A stretch of 64,000 nt of DNA from Micromonospora cremea (GCF_900143515.1 NZ_FSQT01000001.1:2046001-2110000), one strand, 5' to 3'; numbered from the stretch's first letter, positions 9,683-17,828 are shown. Notes: generated by a model not told the origin, from the letters alone. Numbers and translations: made by a program.

Positions 9683-10246
9683 TCACGCGCCGGGCAGGTC
9701 CGCCGGGGTGTCCACGTCGACCGGTGAGCCGGCGTCGTCGCAGGGCACCTCGACCACCAGGTCCGGGCGGGCCCGCAGCAGGTCGCGCGCGCCCCGGTCG
9801 CCGACTGCGTACCCCTCTAGCAGCGGCCAGGTCGACCGGCCCAGCAGCACCGGATGCCCGGGCCGGCCGGCGTAGGTGGCGACCGCCACGGCGGCGCCGT
9901 CGGCGTGCGCCCGAAGTACCCGGCGGACCGCGACCGGGCTGATCAGCGGCTGGTCGACGAGAATCACCACGACCGCCGGCGCGTCGACCGGCAGCGAGGC
10001 GAGGCCCCGGCGCAGCGAGGAGCCCAACCCCTCCTGCCAGCGGTCGTGGCGCACCGGCACCGCGCCGGGCAGCGCCGGCAGCTCGTCCGCGCCCGCGCCG
10101 AGCACCACGTGCACCGGTGCGCAGCCCCCGTCCCGCAGCAGCCGGATCCCGCGCCGCACCAGCGGCTCCCCGGCCAGCTCGACCAGCGCCTTGGGCCGGC
10201 CGTAGCGCCGTCCGGCGCCGGCAGCCAGCAGCAGCCCGGCGATCAC
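9683..10246 (-). CDS. MocA/MobA-like molybdopterin nucleotidyltransferase
   Basis: The protein (about 187 aa) opens with the NTP-binding loop GLLLAAGAGRRYGRPKAL, typical of MobA/MocA-type enzymes that attach CMP or GMP to the molybdenum cofactor. The metal-binding aspartate is in VVILVDQPLI, and PGHPVLLGR occurs further on. Because xanthine-oxidase-family enzymes use the cytosine dinucleotide form and such an enzyme is encoded divergently next door, CTP:molybdopterin cytidylyltransferase is the most likely activity. GTG 10246 is chosen because it opens directly on the Rossmann strand with GGTGGGA nine bases upstream; an in-frame GTG a few codons earlier is possible. The long open frame upstream is shadow. 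Confidence 0.75.
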   Translation of the reverse strand: MIAGLLLAAGAGRRYGRPKALVELAGEPLVRRGIRLLRDGGCAPVHVVLGAGADELPALPGAVPVRHDRWQEGLGSSLRRGLASLPVDAPAVVVILVDQPLISPVAVRRVLRAHADGAAVAVATYAGRPGHPVLLGRSTWPLLEGYAVGDRGARDLLRARPDLVVEVPCDDAGSPVDVDTPADLPGA

Positions 10247-10312
10247 TGGCAGTTGTCCCACCTTCCGTGCGAGGGTCCATGGGTTGTTCGCCCGTATATG
10301 TACCAGTAAAGC

Positions 10313-10327
10313 TAGTCTGAGTCGGTG
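10313..10327 (+). promoter_or_regulatory. -10 box and leaderless start of molybdoenzyme operon
   Basis: TAGTCT (10313-10318) ends seven bases before GTG 10325, the first codon of the iron-sulfur subunit. No Shine-Dalgarno precedes that codon. The nearby GTATATGTAC (10294-10303) is a short AT-rich palindrome in the divergent intergenic region that could bind a regulator. Confidence 0.45.
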
Positions 10328-10876
10328 CGGGGCGGACCGGAGAGCGAGACGACCACCGACGAGCGGCACTCGTCCCAGGTGGCGTTCGACGTCAACGACG
10401 CTCGGCGCGAGCTGACCCTGGACAACCGCACCACCCTGCTGGACGCGCTGCGCGAACGGCTCGGCCTGACCGGGGCGAAGAAGGGCTGCGACCACGGCCA
10501 GTGCGGCTCGTGCACGGTGCTGCTCGACGGCCGCCGGGTGAAGAGCTGCCTGGTCTTCGCGGTCACCCTGGACGGCCGGTCGGTGGTCACCGTGGAGGGG
10601 CTGGCCGGGCCGGACGAGCTGTCCCCGCTCCAGGCCGCCTTCGTCGCGCACGACGCTTTCCAGTGCGGCTACTGCACCCCCGGACAGCTCTGCTCCGCCC
10701 GCGGCATGCTCGACGAGGTCGCCCGGGGCTGGCCCAGCGCCGTCACCGACGATCTCACCGCACCGGCCGAGCTGACCGACGCGGAGATCCGCGAACGGAT
10801 GGCGGGCAACCTGTGCCGCTGCGCCGCGTACCCGCACATCGTCGCGGCCGTCCGCGAGACGGCGGCGGCGCGGTGA
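10325..10876 (+). CDS. 2Fe-2S subunit of xanthine-oxidase-family enzyme
   Basis: The small electron-transfer subunit (183 aa) has the plant-ferredoxin-type cluster motif at C55, C60, C63 and C75 (GCDHGQCGSC...SC) and the second, alpha-helical cluster motif at C114, C117, C164 and C166 (QCGYCTPGQ and NLCRCAAYPH). Both cluster sites are complete. It resembles PaoA/YagT, but unlike the E. coli protein there is no twin-arginine signal, so the enzyme is probably cytosolic. The stop overlaps the next GTG (GTGA). First gene of a three-subunit operon. Confidence 0.92.
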   Translation: MRGGPESETTTDERHSSQVAFDVNDARRELTLDNRTTLLDALRERLGLTGAKKGCDHGQCGSCTVLLDGRRVKSCLVFAVTLDGRSVVTVEGLAGPDELSPLQAAFVAHDAFQCGYCTPGQLCSARGMLDEVARGWPSAVTDDLTAPAELTDAEIRERMAGNLCRCAAYPHIVAAVRETAAAR

Positions 10877-11868
10877 GACCGTTCCGCTACCACCGGCCGG
10901 CCGGCGTGACCGACGCGGTCGCCGTGCTGGCCGCCGAGCCGCAGGCGGCGTACCTGGCCGGCGGGACCAACCTGGTCGACCTGATGAAGCTCGGAGTGCA
11001 GCGGCCCGACCTGCTGGTGGACGTGACCCGGCTGCCGCTGGACGCCGTCGAGGAGCTGCCCGACGGCGGGCTGCGGATCGGCGCGACGGTCCGCAACAGC
11101 GACCTGGCCGCCCACCCGGTGGTCCGGCGCGACTACCCGGTGCTGGCCCGCGCCCTGCTCGCCGCCGCCTCCGGACAGCTGCGCAACCTGGCCACCACCG
11201 GCGGCAACCTGTTGCAGCGCACCCGCTGCGTCTACTTTCAGGACACCGGCAAGGCCTGCAACAAGCGCGAGCCGGGCAGCGGCTGCGCCGCCCGGCACGG
11301 CCAGAACCGCGACCTGGCCGTGCTGGACTGGTCCGACCTCTGTGTGGCGACCCACCCGTCGGACCTGGCGGTCGCGCTCGCCGCGCTGGACGCCGTGGTG
11401 GAGGTGCACGAGCCTGACGGTCCCCGGGACGTTCCGTTGGCGGCGCTGCACCGCTCACCCGGCGAGCACCCCGAACGGGAGACCACCCTGGCCCGGGGAG
11501 CGCTGATCACCGCCGTCCGGCTACCGCACCTGCCGGCCGCGCGCCGCTCGGCGTACCTCAAGGTGCGCGACCGGGCGTCGTTCGCCTTCGCCGTCGGCTC
11601 GGTGGCCGCGGTGCTGGACCTCGACGGCGACGTGGTCCGCGACGTCCGGCTGGCGTACGGGGCGGTGGCGCACCGGCCGTGGCGGGCGTACCGGGCCGAG
11701 GAGGAGCTGCGCGGGCGGCCGTTCAGCCCGGAGCTGGCCGCGCGGGCCGCCGACGCCGAGCTGGCCGAGGCCCGCCCGTTACGGCACAACGGCTTCAAGC
11801 TGCCGCTGACCCGGGCGATCACGGTGCGGGCCCTGACCGAACTGGCCGAGGGGACCCCCGCACCATGA
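10873..11868 (+). CDS. FAD subunit with extra 4Fe-4S site, PaoB-like
   Basis: The 331-aa subunit carries FAD (AGGTNLVDLMKLGV near residues 29-42 and the ATTGGNLLQRTRC loop). It also has cysteines at about 119, 129, 138 and 157 in the segment CVYFQD...CNKREPGSGC and LCVATHPSD. This insert is characteristic of the PaoB/YagS branch, in which it binds an additional 4Fe-4S cluster, and separates it from ordinary CoxM or xanthine dehydrogenase FAD subunits. Both ends are fused by GTGA/ATGA overlaps to its neighbours. The substrate is most likely an aldehyde, by analogy with PaoABC; xanthine is less likely. Confidence 0.88.
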   Translation: MRPFRYHRPAGVTDAVAVLAAEPQAAYLAGGTNLVDLMKLGVQRPDLLVDVTRLPLDAVEELPDGGLRIGATVRNSDLAAHPVVRRDYPVLARALLAAASGQLRNLATTGGNLLQRTRCVYFQDTGKACNKREPGSGCAARHGQNRDLAVLDWSDLCVATHPSDLAVALAALDAVVEVHEPDGPRDVPLAALHRSPGEHPERETTLARGALITAVRLPHLPAARRSAYLKVRDRASFAFAVGSVAAVLDLDGDVVRDVRLAYGAVAHRPWRAYRAEEELRGRPFSPELAARAADAELAEARPLRHNGFKLPLTRAITVRALTELAEGTPAP

Positions 11869-13964
11869 CCACCGGCGCGGTGGGCCGGGCGTACTCCCGG
11901 TTGGAGGGCCGGGAGAAGGTCACCGGCACGGCACGGTACGCGGTGGAGTACCCGGTGGACGGGGTCACCTACGGCTGGGCGGTGCCGGCGGCGGTGGTCC
12001 GGGGACGGATCACCCGGGTCGACGCGGCGCCGGCGCTCGCGCTGCCCGGCGTGCTCGCCGTGGTGCACCACGGCAACGCCCCCCGACTCGCACCCGGGCC
12101 GGAGCGGGACCTGTGGCTGTTGCAGGAGCCCGCGGTGCACTACCGGGGGCAGCTGATCGCGGTGGTGGTGGCCACCAGCCTGGAAGCGGCCCGGGAGGGC
12201 GCCCGGCTGGTACGGATCGACTACGACGCCGGGCCGCACAGCACGGTCCTCACCGCCGAGCACCCCGGCCTGTACCGGCCGGACCAGGTCAACCCCAGCT
12301 ACCCGACGGACACGGCGGAGGGCGACTTCGACGCCGGGTACGCGGCCGCGCCGGTACGGATGGACGCCACGTACCGGACGCCGGCCTACCACAACAACCC
12401 GATGGAGCCGCACGCCACCACCGCCCAGTGGCGCGACGGGCGGCTCCTGGTGCACGACTCCAACCAGGGCGCCGCGCCGGTGCAGGCCGCCCTGGCCGAG
12501 CTGTTCGAACTGCCCCGGGAGTCCGTCCGGGTGATCACCGAGCACGTCGGCGGCGGCTTCGGCGGCAAGGGGTACGCGAAGGCCGCCGTGGTGCTGGCCG
12601 CGCTGGCGGCCCGGCAGGTGGACCGGCCGGTCCGGTTGGCGCTGACCCGGCAGCAGGTGTTCGGGCCGGTCGGCTACCGCACCCCCACCATCCAGCGGGT
12701 CCGGCTCGCCGCCGACACCGACGGGCGGATCACCGCGATCTGCCACGACGCGATCAGCCAGACGTCGACACTCCGGGAGTTCGCCGAGCAGACGGCGGTC
12801 TACACCCGCAGCATGTACGCCGCGCCGCACCGACGCACCACGCACCGGCTGGTCCGCCTCGACGTGCCCACACCGTTCTGGATGCGCGCCCCGGGCGAGT
12901 GCCCCGGCGCGTACGCGCTGGAGTCGGCGATGGACGAGCTGGCCACCGCGGTCGGCATCGACCCGGTGGAGCTGCGGATCCGCAACGACCCGGCGGTCGA
13001 CCCCGAGCTGGGGCGGGCCTTCACCAGCCGCAACCTGGTCGCCTGCCTGCGCGAAGGCGCCCGCCGGTTCGGCTGGGCCGAGCGGGACCCCGCACCCCGG
13101 GCCCGGCGCGACGGGCGCTGGCTGGTCGGCACCGGGGTGGCCGGCGCGAGCTACCCGGCCCGGGCGCGCGCCGCCGCCGCGACGGCCACCGCGCGCCCCG
13201 ACGGCGGTTTCCTGGTCCGGATCGACGCCACCGACATCGGCACCGGGGCCCGGACCGCGCTCTGGCAGGTGGCGGCCGATGCGCTAGGGGTGCCGCCGGA
13301 TCGGGTGGACATCCAGATCGGCGACAGCGACCTGCCGCCGGCCGGGGTGGCCGGCGGCTCGATGGGCACCGCCTCCTGGACCTGGGCGGTGATCCGGGCG
13401 TGCGAGGCGTTGCGGGAGAAGCTTCGGCACACCCCCGGCGGGGGGCCGTCCGACGGCGAGGTGACCGCCGAGGTGAGCACCGCCGACGAGGTACGCGAGC
13501 AGCCCGCGCTGCCCCGGTACGCGTACGGGGCGCACTTCGTCGAGGTCCGGGTGGACGCGGACACCGGCGAGGTGCGGGTGAACCGGATGCTCGGGGTGTT
13601 CGCCGCCGGGCGGGTGGTGAACCCGACGACCGCGCGCAGCCAGCTCATCGGCGGCATGACGATGGGCCTGTCGATGGCGATGCACGAGGAGGGCGTGCTC
13701 GACGAGCGGTACGGCGACTGGGTCAACCACGACCTGGCCACCTACCACATCACGGGGTGCGCGGACGTGGAGCGGATCGAGGCGCACTGGCTGGACGAGC
13801 AGGACGGCGAGCTGAATCCCGCCGGGGTGAAGGGCATCGGCGAGATCGGCATCGTCGGCTCTGCGGCGGCGATCACCAACGCGGTGCACCACGCCACCGG
13901 CGTACGCATCCGCGACCTGCCGATCCGGCTCGACAAGCTGATCGGGCTATCACCCTTGGCTTAA
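11865..13964 (+). CDS. Molybdopterin-binding catalytic subunit, PaoC-like
   Basis: The 699-aa large subunit binds molybdopterin and oxidises the substrate. The N-terminal domain begins GRAYSRLEGREKVTGTARYAVEY. The Mo-domain includes EHVGGGFGGKGYAK and the conserved arginine loop FWMRAPGECPGAYALESA. The catalytic base is the glutamate of GVKGIGEIG at about residue 660. Length and motif order fit PaoC/YagR rather than the longer xanthine dehydrogenases. ATG 11865 overlaps the FAD-subunit stop (ATGA). Maturation would need the adjacent nucleotidyltransferase and molybdate from the mod operon at 29-32 kb. No XdhC-like chaperone is seen in the window. Confidence 0.9.
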   Translation: MTTGAVGRAYSRLEGREKVTGTARYAVEYPVDGVTYGWAVPAAVVRGRITRVDAAPALALPGVLAVVHHGNAPRLAPGPERDLWLLQEPAVHYRGQLIAVVVATSLEAAREGARLVRIDYDAGPHSTVLTAEHPGLYRPDQVNPSYPTDTAEGDFDAGYAAAPVRMDATYRTPAYHNNPMEPHATTAQWRDGRLLVHDSNQGAAPVQAALAELFELPRESVRVITEHVGGGFGGKGYAKAAVVLAALAARQVDRPVRLALTRQQVFGPVGYRTPTIQRVRLAADTDGRITAICHDAISQTSTLREFAEQTAVYTRSMYAAPHRRTTHRLVRLDVPTPFWMRAPGECPGAYALESAMDELATAVGIDPVELRIRNDPAVDPELGRAFTSRNLVACLREGARRFGWAERDPAPRARRDGRWLVGTGVAGASYPARARAAAATATARPDGGFLVRIDATDIGTGARTALWQVAADALGVPPDRVDIQIGDSDLPPAGVAGGSMGTASWTWAVIRACEALREKLRHTPGGGPSDGEVTAEVSTADEVREQPALPRYAYGAHFVEVRVDADTGEVRVNRMLGVFAAGRVVNPTTARSQLIGGMTMGLSMAMHEEGVLDERYGDWVNHDLATYHITGCADVERIEAHWLDEQDGELNPAGVKGIGEIGIVGSAAAITNAVHHATGVRIRDLPIRLDKLIGLSPLA

Positions 13965-13995
13965 ATAAGCCGATGCTGATATAAAGGTCGTCGTG
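13956..13995 (+). promoter_or_regulatory. Promoter with palindrome for the ArsR-type gene
   Basis: TTGGCT (13956-13961) and TATAAA (13980-13985) are spaced by 18 bp and followed eight bases later by the GTG start at 13993, so the transcript is leaderless or nearly so. The palindrome GGCTTA-AA-TAAGCC (13958-13971) overlaps the -35 box and also contains the stop codon of the preceding catalytic subunit. It is a natural site for autorepression by the ArsR-type product. Confidence 0.65.
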
Positions 13996-14361
13996 CACGC
14001 CTTCGACGTGCTGGGCGATCCGGTCCGGCGCCGCATCCTGGAGCTGCTCGCCGACGGCGAGCAGACCGCCGGCGCGGTCAGCGCGGTAATCCGCGAGGAG
14101 TTCGGCATCTCTCAGCCCGCCGTGTCCCAGCACCTCAAGGTGTTGCGGGACAACGGCTTCGCCACCGTGCGGCCGGAGGGCGCCCGGCGGCTCTACGCGG
14201 TCGACCCGCGCCCACTGCGCGAGGTGGACGGCTGGCTGGAGCACTTCCGCCGGTTCTGGACCCCGCCCCTGGCGGCACTCGCCACCGAGCTGGCCCGGGG
14301 CCGACGCGAACGTCGGCTGCACGGGCCCGCCGACCCACCCGAGGAGAGGAACCCACAATGA
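13993..14361 (+). CDS. ArsR-family transcriptional regulator
   Basis: A 122-aa winged-helix protein: FDVLGDPVRRRILELLADGE, recognition helix in GISQPAVSQHLKVLRDNG, and beta-wing VRPEGARRLYAV. It has no cysteine cluster for metal sensing. The C-terminal part (DGWLEHFRRFWTPPLAALATEL) is that of the ArsR subgroup that co-occurs with SRPBCC/AHSA1 proteins. The gene is coupled to such a partner by an ATGA overlap, with GGAGAGG serving as that gene's ribosome site. It probably represses its own promoter through the palindrome at 13958-13971. Confidence 0.9.
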   Translation: MHAFDVLGDPVRRRILELLADGEQTAGAVSAVIREEFGISQPAVSQHLKVLRDNGFATVRPEGARRLYAVDPRPLREVDGWLEHFRRFWTPPLAALATELARGRRERRLHGPADPPEERNPQ

Positions 14362-14999
14362 TCGACGCGATCGAGCAGATCAATGCCGTCCAGCGCCACG
14401 TCGGCAGCCGCACCCTGGAGGCCGGGGAGGCCCGGGTGAGCACGCTCAGCCAGACGTACGACGCGACGATCGAGGATCTCTGGGACGCCTGCACCAACGC
14501 CGAGCGCATCCCACGCTGGTTCCTGCCGATCTCCGGAGACCTGCGGCTGCACGGCCGGTACCAGCTCGAGGGCAACGCGAGCGGCACCATCGAGAGCTGC
14601 GATCCGCCGCACCGCTTCACCGCCACCTGGGAGTTCGCCGGCGAGGTGAGCTGGATCGAGGTCCGGCTCACCCCGGTCGACAACGAGCGGACCCGCTTCG
14701 AACTGGACCACATCGCGCACGTCGACCAGGACCGGTGGGCCCAGTTCGGGCCGGGCGCCGTCGGCGTCGGCTGGGACCTGGGCCTGCTCGGTCTCGCCTC
14801 GTACCTCGCCGGCGACGGCAGCGGGGTCTCGCCGGAGCAGAGCGTCGAATGGAGCGCCTCCGACGAGGGCCGGCGGTTCACGGAGCTGAGCAGCGAGCTG
14901 TGGGGACAGGCGAGCATCGCCGCCGGCACCGACGCCGACGAGGCGAAGGCCGCCGCCGAGCGCACCACCGCCTTCTACACCGGCACCCCAGCCCCCTAA
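14358..14999 (+). CDS. SRPBCC/AHSA1-domain protein
   Basis: The 213-aa protein has a START-like (Bet v1) fold of the AHSA1 family: LSQTYDATIEDLWDACTNAERIPRWFLPIS, GTIESCDPPHRFTATWEF, and the late GWDLGLLGLASYL segment. Such domains bind hydrophobic ligands, and the ArsR-AHSA1 pairing is common in actinobacteria, although the ligand is unknown. The start, ATG 14358, has GAGGAGAGG upstream and overlaps the regulator stop. The C-terminal extension (EAKAAAERTTAFYTG) is family-typical. Followed by a GC-rich repeat tract. Confidence 0.85.
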   Translation: MIDAIEQINAVQRHVGSRTLEAGEARVSTLSQTYDATIEDLWDACTNAERIPRWFLPISGDLRLHGRYQLEGNASGTIESCDPPHRFTATWEFAGEVSWIEVRLTPVDNERTRFELDHIAHVDQDRWAQFGPGAVGVGWDLGLLGLASYLAGDGSGVSPEQSVEWSASDEGRRFTELSSELWGQASIAAGTDADEAKAAAERTTAFYTGTPAP

Positions 15000-15024
15000 C
15001 CCCGCCACACCCGCCCCGCCCCGC

Positions 15025-15078
15025 CGCCGCCCCGCCCCGCCGCGCCGCCCCGCCCCGCCGCGCCGCCCCGCCCCGCCG
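15025..15078. repeat. Three exact 18-bp tandem repeats
   Basis: The unit CGCCGCCCCGCCCCGCCG is repeated exactly three times (15025-15042, 15043-15060, 15061-15078), flanked by degenerate CCGCC runs from 15010 to 15095. One strand is almost purely C with G spaced every two to four bases, so it could form a G-rich secondary structure on the other strand. It lies directly after the AHSA1 stop. It is too short and too regular for a CRISPR array. Confidence 0.85.
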
Positions 15079-15094
15079 CGCCGCGCCGCCCCGC

Positions 15095-15162
15095 CGCGTC
15101 GATCTAGGGAGAATCGTGGTGATCAGAGATCACCTGGCAGTGATTCTCCCTAGATCGACGCG
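15095..15162. repeat. Perfect 21-bp inverted repeat, nested hairpin
   Basis: Arms at 15095-15115 and 15142-15162 match over 21 bp without mismatch. The 26-base loop holds a second perfect hairpin, GGTGATC-AGA-GATCACC (15118-15134). The right arm ends just before TAAGGT (15163-15168), a likely -10 box for the NUDIX gene at 15177. It may be a terminator for the AHSA1 transcript, a regulator target, or a dispersed palindromic repeat. Confidence 0.85.
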
Positions 15163-15176
15163 TAAGGTGCTGCGGC

Positions 15177-15689
15177 ATGACCGGTACGCCGTACTCGCAC
15201 TGCTCCTACTGCGGCGCCGCCTACCCGGCGGCCGGGTGGCCGCGGGTCTGTGCGGCCTGCGGCGAGACCGTCTGGCGCAACCCGCTGCCCGTCGCGGTGG
15301 CGGTGCTGCCGGTCCGCACCGCCGATGGCCTGGGTGTGGTGGTGGTCCGCCGGGACATCGAGCCGGCCCGCGGGCTGCTCGCGCTGCCGGGCGGTTTCAT
15401 CGAGTACGGCGAGGAGTGGTCCGACGCGCTGGTCCGTGAGCTGCGGGAGGAGACCGGGCTGGTGGCGGCAGCCGAGGACGCCCGGCTGTTCGCGGTGCAC
15501 GGCGCCCCGGCGGGCGGCACGATGATCGTCTTCGGGGTGCTGCCCGAGCGGCGAGCGGAGGAGCTGCCGCCGTCGGCGCCGACCGAGGAAGCGACCGAGT
15601 GGCTGGTGCTCACCGAGCCGGTCGAGCTGGCGTTCTCGACCCACACCCGGGTGCTCGCCGACTTCCTCACCCCCGACCGCCGGCGCTGA
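15177..15689 (+). CDS. NUDIX hydrolase with N-terminal zinc ribbon
   Basis: The 170-aa protein begins with a four-cysteine zinc ribbon (C9, C12, C25, C28) as found in NudC-like and ADP-ribose pyrophosphatase-type NUDIX enzymes. A complete NUDIX box follows at about 73-95 (GFIEYGEEWSDALVRELREE, then TGL), including the metal-binding REXXEE core. Family members hydrolyse nucleoside diphosphate derivatives; the substrate cannot be read from the sequence. The gene stands alone between two large intergenic hairpins. TAAGGT at 15163-15168 puts the transcript start within about two bases of the ATG, so the leader is minimal. Confidence 0.9.
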   Translation: MTGTPYSHCSYCGAAYPAAGWPRVCAACGETVWRNPLPVAVAVLPVRTADGLGVVVVRRDIEPARGLLALPGGFIEYGEEWSDALVRELREETGLVAAAEDARLFAVHGAPAGGTMIVFGVLPERRAEELPPSAPTEEATEWLVLTEPVELAFSTHTRVLADFLTPDRRR

Positions 15690-15772
15690 CCTCTCCCAGC
15701 CCCGGCCGAGCACCCCATCCGGCCAGCCCCGCCCGCACCACTCCGCCGTTCTGCCCGCCCGGGCGCGCCGCG

Positions 15773-15850
15773 CGAGATCGTGCTACATCCTGGAAGTAGT
15801 GGCATCGGCAGCGGGCGAGGCCACTACAACCAGAATCCAGCGCGATCTTG
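15773..15850. repeat. Imperfect 31-bp inverted repeat
   Basis: Arms at 15773-15803 and 15820-15850 pair over 31 bp with seven mismatches; the innermost eight pairs (GTAGTGGC/GCCACTAC) and the AGATCG segment are perfect. The structure lies between the converging NUDIX and ABC-exporter genes, so it may terminate both. Its form, with compensated mismatches, also recalls dispersed intergenic palindromes (REP-like units) of Micromonosporaceae. Confidence 0.7.
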
Positions 15851-15884
15851 GCCGAGCGAGGTCGCGGCGGAGCAGGCCGGGTGG

Positions 15885-17828
15885 TCAGCGGGGTAGCGCG
15901 TCGTCGGTGCCGGCGAGGTAGCCGCTGGCTTGGAGCTCGAACAACTCGCGGTAGAGACCACCGGCCGCCATCAGCTCGTCGTGACTGCCGTGCTGGACGA
16001 GTCGGCCCCGGTCCATGACGAAGATCCGGTCGGCGTGCCGGACGTTGGCCAGTCGGTGGGTGATCAGGACGACCGCCCGGTCCGGTCGGCGACGCAGATG
16101 CTGGAACAGGGCGTGTTCGGCGCGGGCGTCCAGGGCTGCCGACGGCTCGTCGCAGATCAGCAGCGCGGCGTCCCGGTAGAGGCCCCGGGCGGCGACCAGC
16201 CGCTGCCACTGCCCGCCGGACAGCTCGTGGCCATTCTTGAACTCCCGGTCGAGCAGGGTGTCGTACCCGTGCGGCAGGCCGACGATCATGTCGTGCGCGG
16301 CGGCCGACGCGGCCGCCTCCTGCACGCTGGGCCCGGGTCGGTCCGACGGGCGGTCGTGCCGGCCGACGCGGATGTTCTGCCCGGCGGTGAACGGAAATCT
16401 CCACCAATCCTGGGTCATCACGGCCACCTGCGCGCCGAGCGCGCGTGGGTCCAGCTCAGCGGCGTCGACGCCGTCCCAGCGGATCACCCCGCCGGTCGGC
16501 CGGTAGAGCCCCGCGATCAGCTTGGCCAGGGTGGTCTTGCCGGAACCGTTCTCGCCGACCAACGCGATCACCTCACCCCGCCGGACGGTCAGGCTGACCC
16601 GGTCCACCGCCGGCGCGTCAGTGTCCGGATAGCGCAAACTCACCTCGTCCACCTCGATCGCGTCGACACCGTCGGCCACCCGGTCGCCGCCGATCGGCAC
16701 CCGGGTGTGAGCGCGGTCGAGGAAGTCGCGGTAGTCCTGGTAGTAGAGGGCGTCCTCGTAGAGCGAGTTGGTGGCGACGACGGCCACGCCCAGGCTGGTC
16801 CGCGCCGACTGCAGGGCGAGCATGGCGGTCGCCGCGGCGGCGAGGGCGACCATTCCGTTCAACAGCAGACCACCGAGGACCGCGTACACCCCGAAGGTGG
16901 CCAACCCCGCGACGGACGCGCCCACCACCCGGGTGCCGGTCTGCGAGCGGACCAGCCGCAACTGGGCCCGGGTCTCGACGGCCATCACAGCCCGGTACTC
17001 GGCCAGAAGGAAGCCGCGCATCTGATAAGCACGAACCTCGGCGGCGGTGCGCCGGTTGGCCATCAGATGGGCGAGCATCCACATCCGACGCTGCCGGGTG
17101 ATCCGGGCCAGCATCGCCAGGTACTCACGGCGGGCCATCCGGACCGCCGTGACCGCCTGCGGCACCGCGGCGAGCAGCAGGAACGGCAACAGCAGCGGCT
17201 GGATGACGGTCACCGCGACCGCGGTGGCGAGCATTCCGACCACGCCGGTGACCAGGTTGACGGTGTGGTCGACGATGTACGCCGCCTCGCCCATCCCCCG
17301 GTCCCGCACACGGTCCATCTCCTCGGCGAACCCCGCGTCATCGAACGCGGCCAGGTCCACCGCCGTGGTCGCCTCGAACAGCCGCAACTCCACCTGGTAG
17401 TTGATCTGCGGGGTCAACCGGGCCTGAGCCCAACCGGCGGCGATCGTCAGGCCACCGCGCGCCGACACCGCTGCGGCGGCCACGATCAGCGCCGGCGCGG
17501 CCGAGCGGACCCGGTCCGGGGTGGGGCCGGCGGCGAACAGCTCGCGCAGCACGCTGGTCGTGGCGAGCAGGCCGAACGTGGTCATCACCCCGGCGGCGAC
17601 GTTCAGGCCGATGGAGGCGACAGTGTCCCGACGGCTGGTGGCCCAGGCCAGCGCGACCGCCTCGTGGACCAGGCGGGGCAGCCGGCGGGCCACCGCCCAG
17701 AAGCTGGTGTGCGCGAACTCCCTCGCGTGGTGCATCCAGACGGCGTCCTCCAGCTCCGGCAGCACTGAAGGGTCGCCCGGCTGATCGTCGTCCTGGGGAG
17801 CGGTGCGCTGGCGGGCCATCGACTCCAC
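15885..17828 (-). CDS. ABC exporter, fused membrane and ATPase domains
   Basis: A half-size exporter of about 647 aa. The N-terminal two-thirds form the six-helix exporter domain (helices near TVASIGLNVAAGVMTTFGLL, PLLLPFLLLAAVPQAVTAV and GLATFGVYAVLGGLLLNG). The C-terminal ATPase has Walker A VGENGSGKTTLAKLIAG, signature HELSGGQWQRL, Walker B LLICDEPSAALD and switch ITHR. It would act as a homodimer. Substrate unknown; such lone exporters often move lipids, peptides or drugs. GTG 17828 has GAGGAGG five bases upstream; ATG 17819 is an alternative. The following gene end points towards a hairpin shared with the NUDIX gene. Confidence 0.88.
   Translation of the reverse strand: MESMARQRTAPQDDDQPGDPSVLPELEDAVWMHHAREFAHTSFWAVARRLPRLVHEAVALAWATSRRDTVASIGLNVAAGVMTTFGLLATTSVLRELFAAGPTPDRVRSAAPALIVAAAAVSARGGLTIAAGWAQARLTPQINYQVELRLFEATTAVDLAAFDDAGFAEEMDRVRDRGMGEAAYIVDHTVNLVTGVVGMLATAVAVTVIQPLLLPFLLLAAVPQAVTAVRMARREYLAMLARITRQRRMWMLAHLMANRRTAAEVRAYQMRGFLLAEYRAVMAVETRAQLRLVRSQTGTRVVGASVAGLATFGVYAVLGGLLLNGMVALAAAATAMLALQSARTSLGVAVVATNSLYEDALYYQDYRDFLDRAHTRVPIGGDRVADGVDAIEVDEVSLRYPDTDAPAVDRVSLTVRRGEVIALVGENGSGKTTLAKLIAGLYRPTGGVIRWDGVDAAELDPRALGAQVAVMTQDWWRFPFTAGQNIRVGRHDRPSDRPGPSVQEAAASAAAHDMIVGLPHGYDTLLDREFKNGHELSGGQWQRLVAARGLYRDAALLICDEPSAALDARAEHALFQHLRRRPDRAVVLITHRLANVRHADRIFVMDRGRLVQHGSHDELMAAGGLYRELFELQASGYLAGTDDALPR

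Noticed and set aside
10247..11458. Long in-frame extension of the MocA-like gene through the iron-sulfur and FAD subunits
   Set aside because: Opposite strand of conserved genes, no domain; the nucleotide-binding loop begins right after GTG 10246.
15010..15095. Possible CRISPR array
   Set aside because: Units are 18 bp, directly abutting and without unique spacers, and no cas genes are present.
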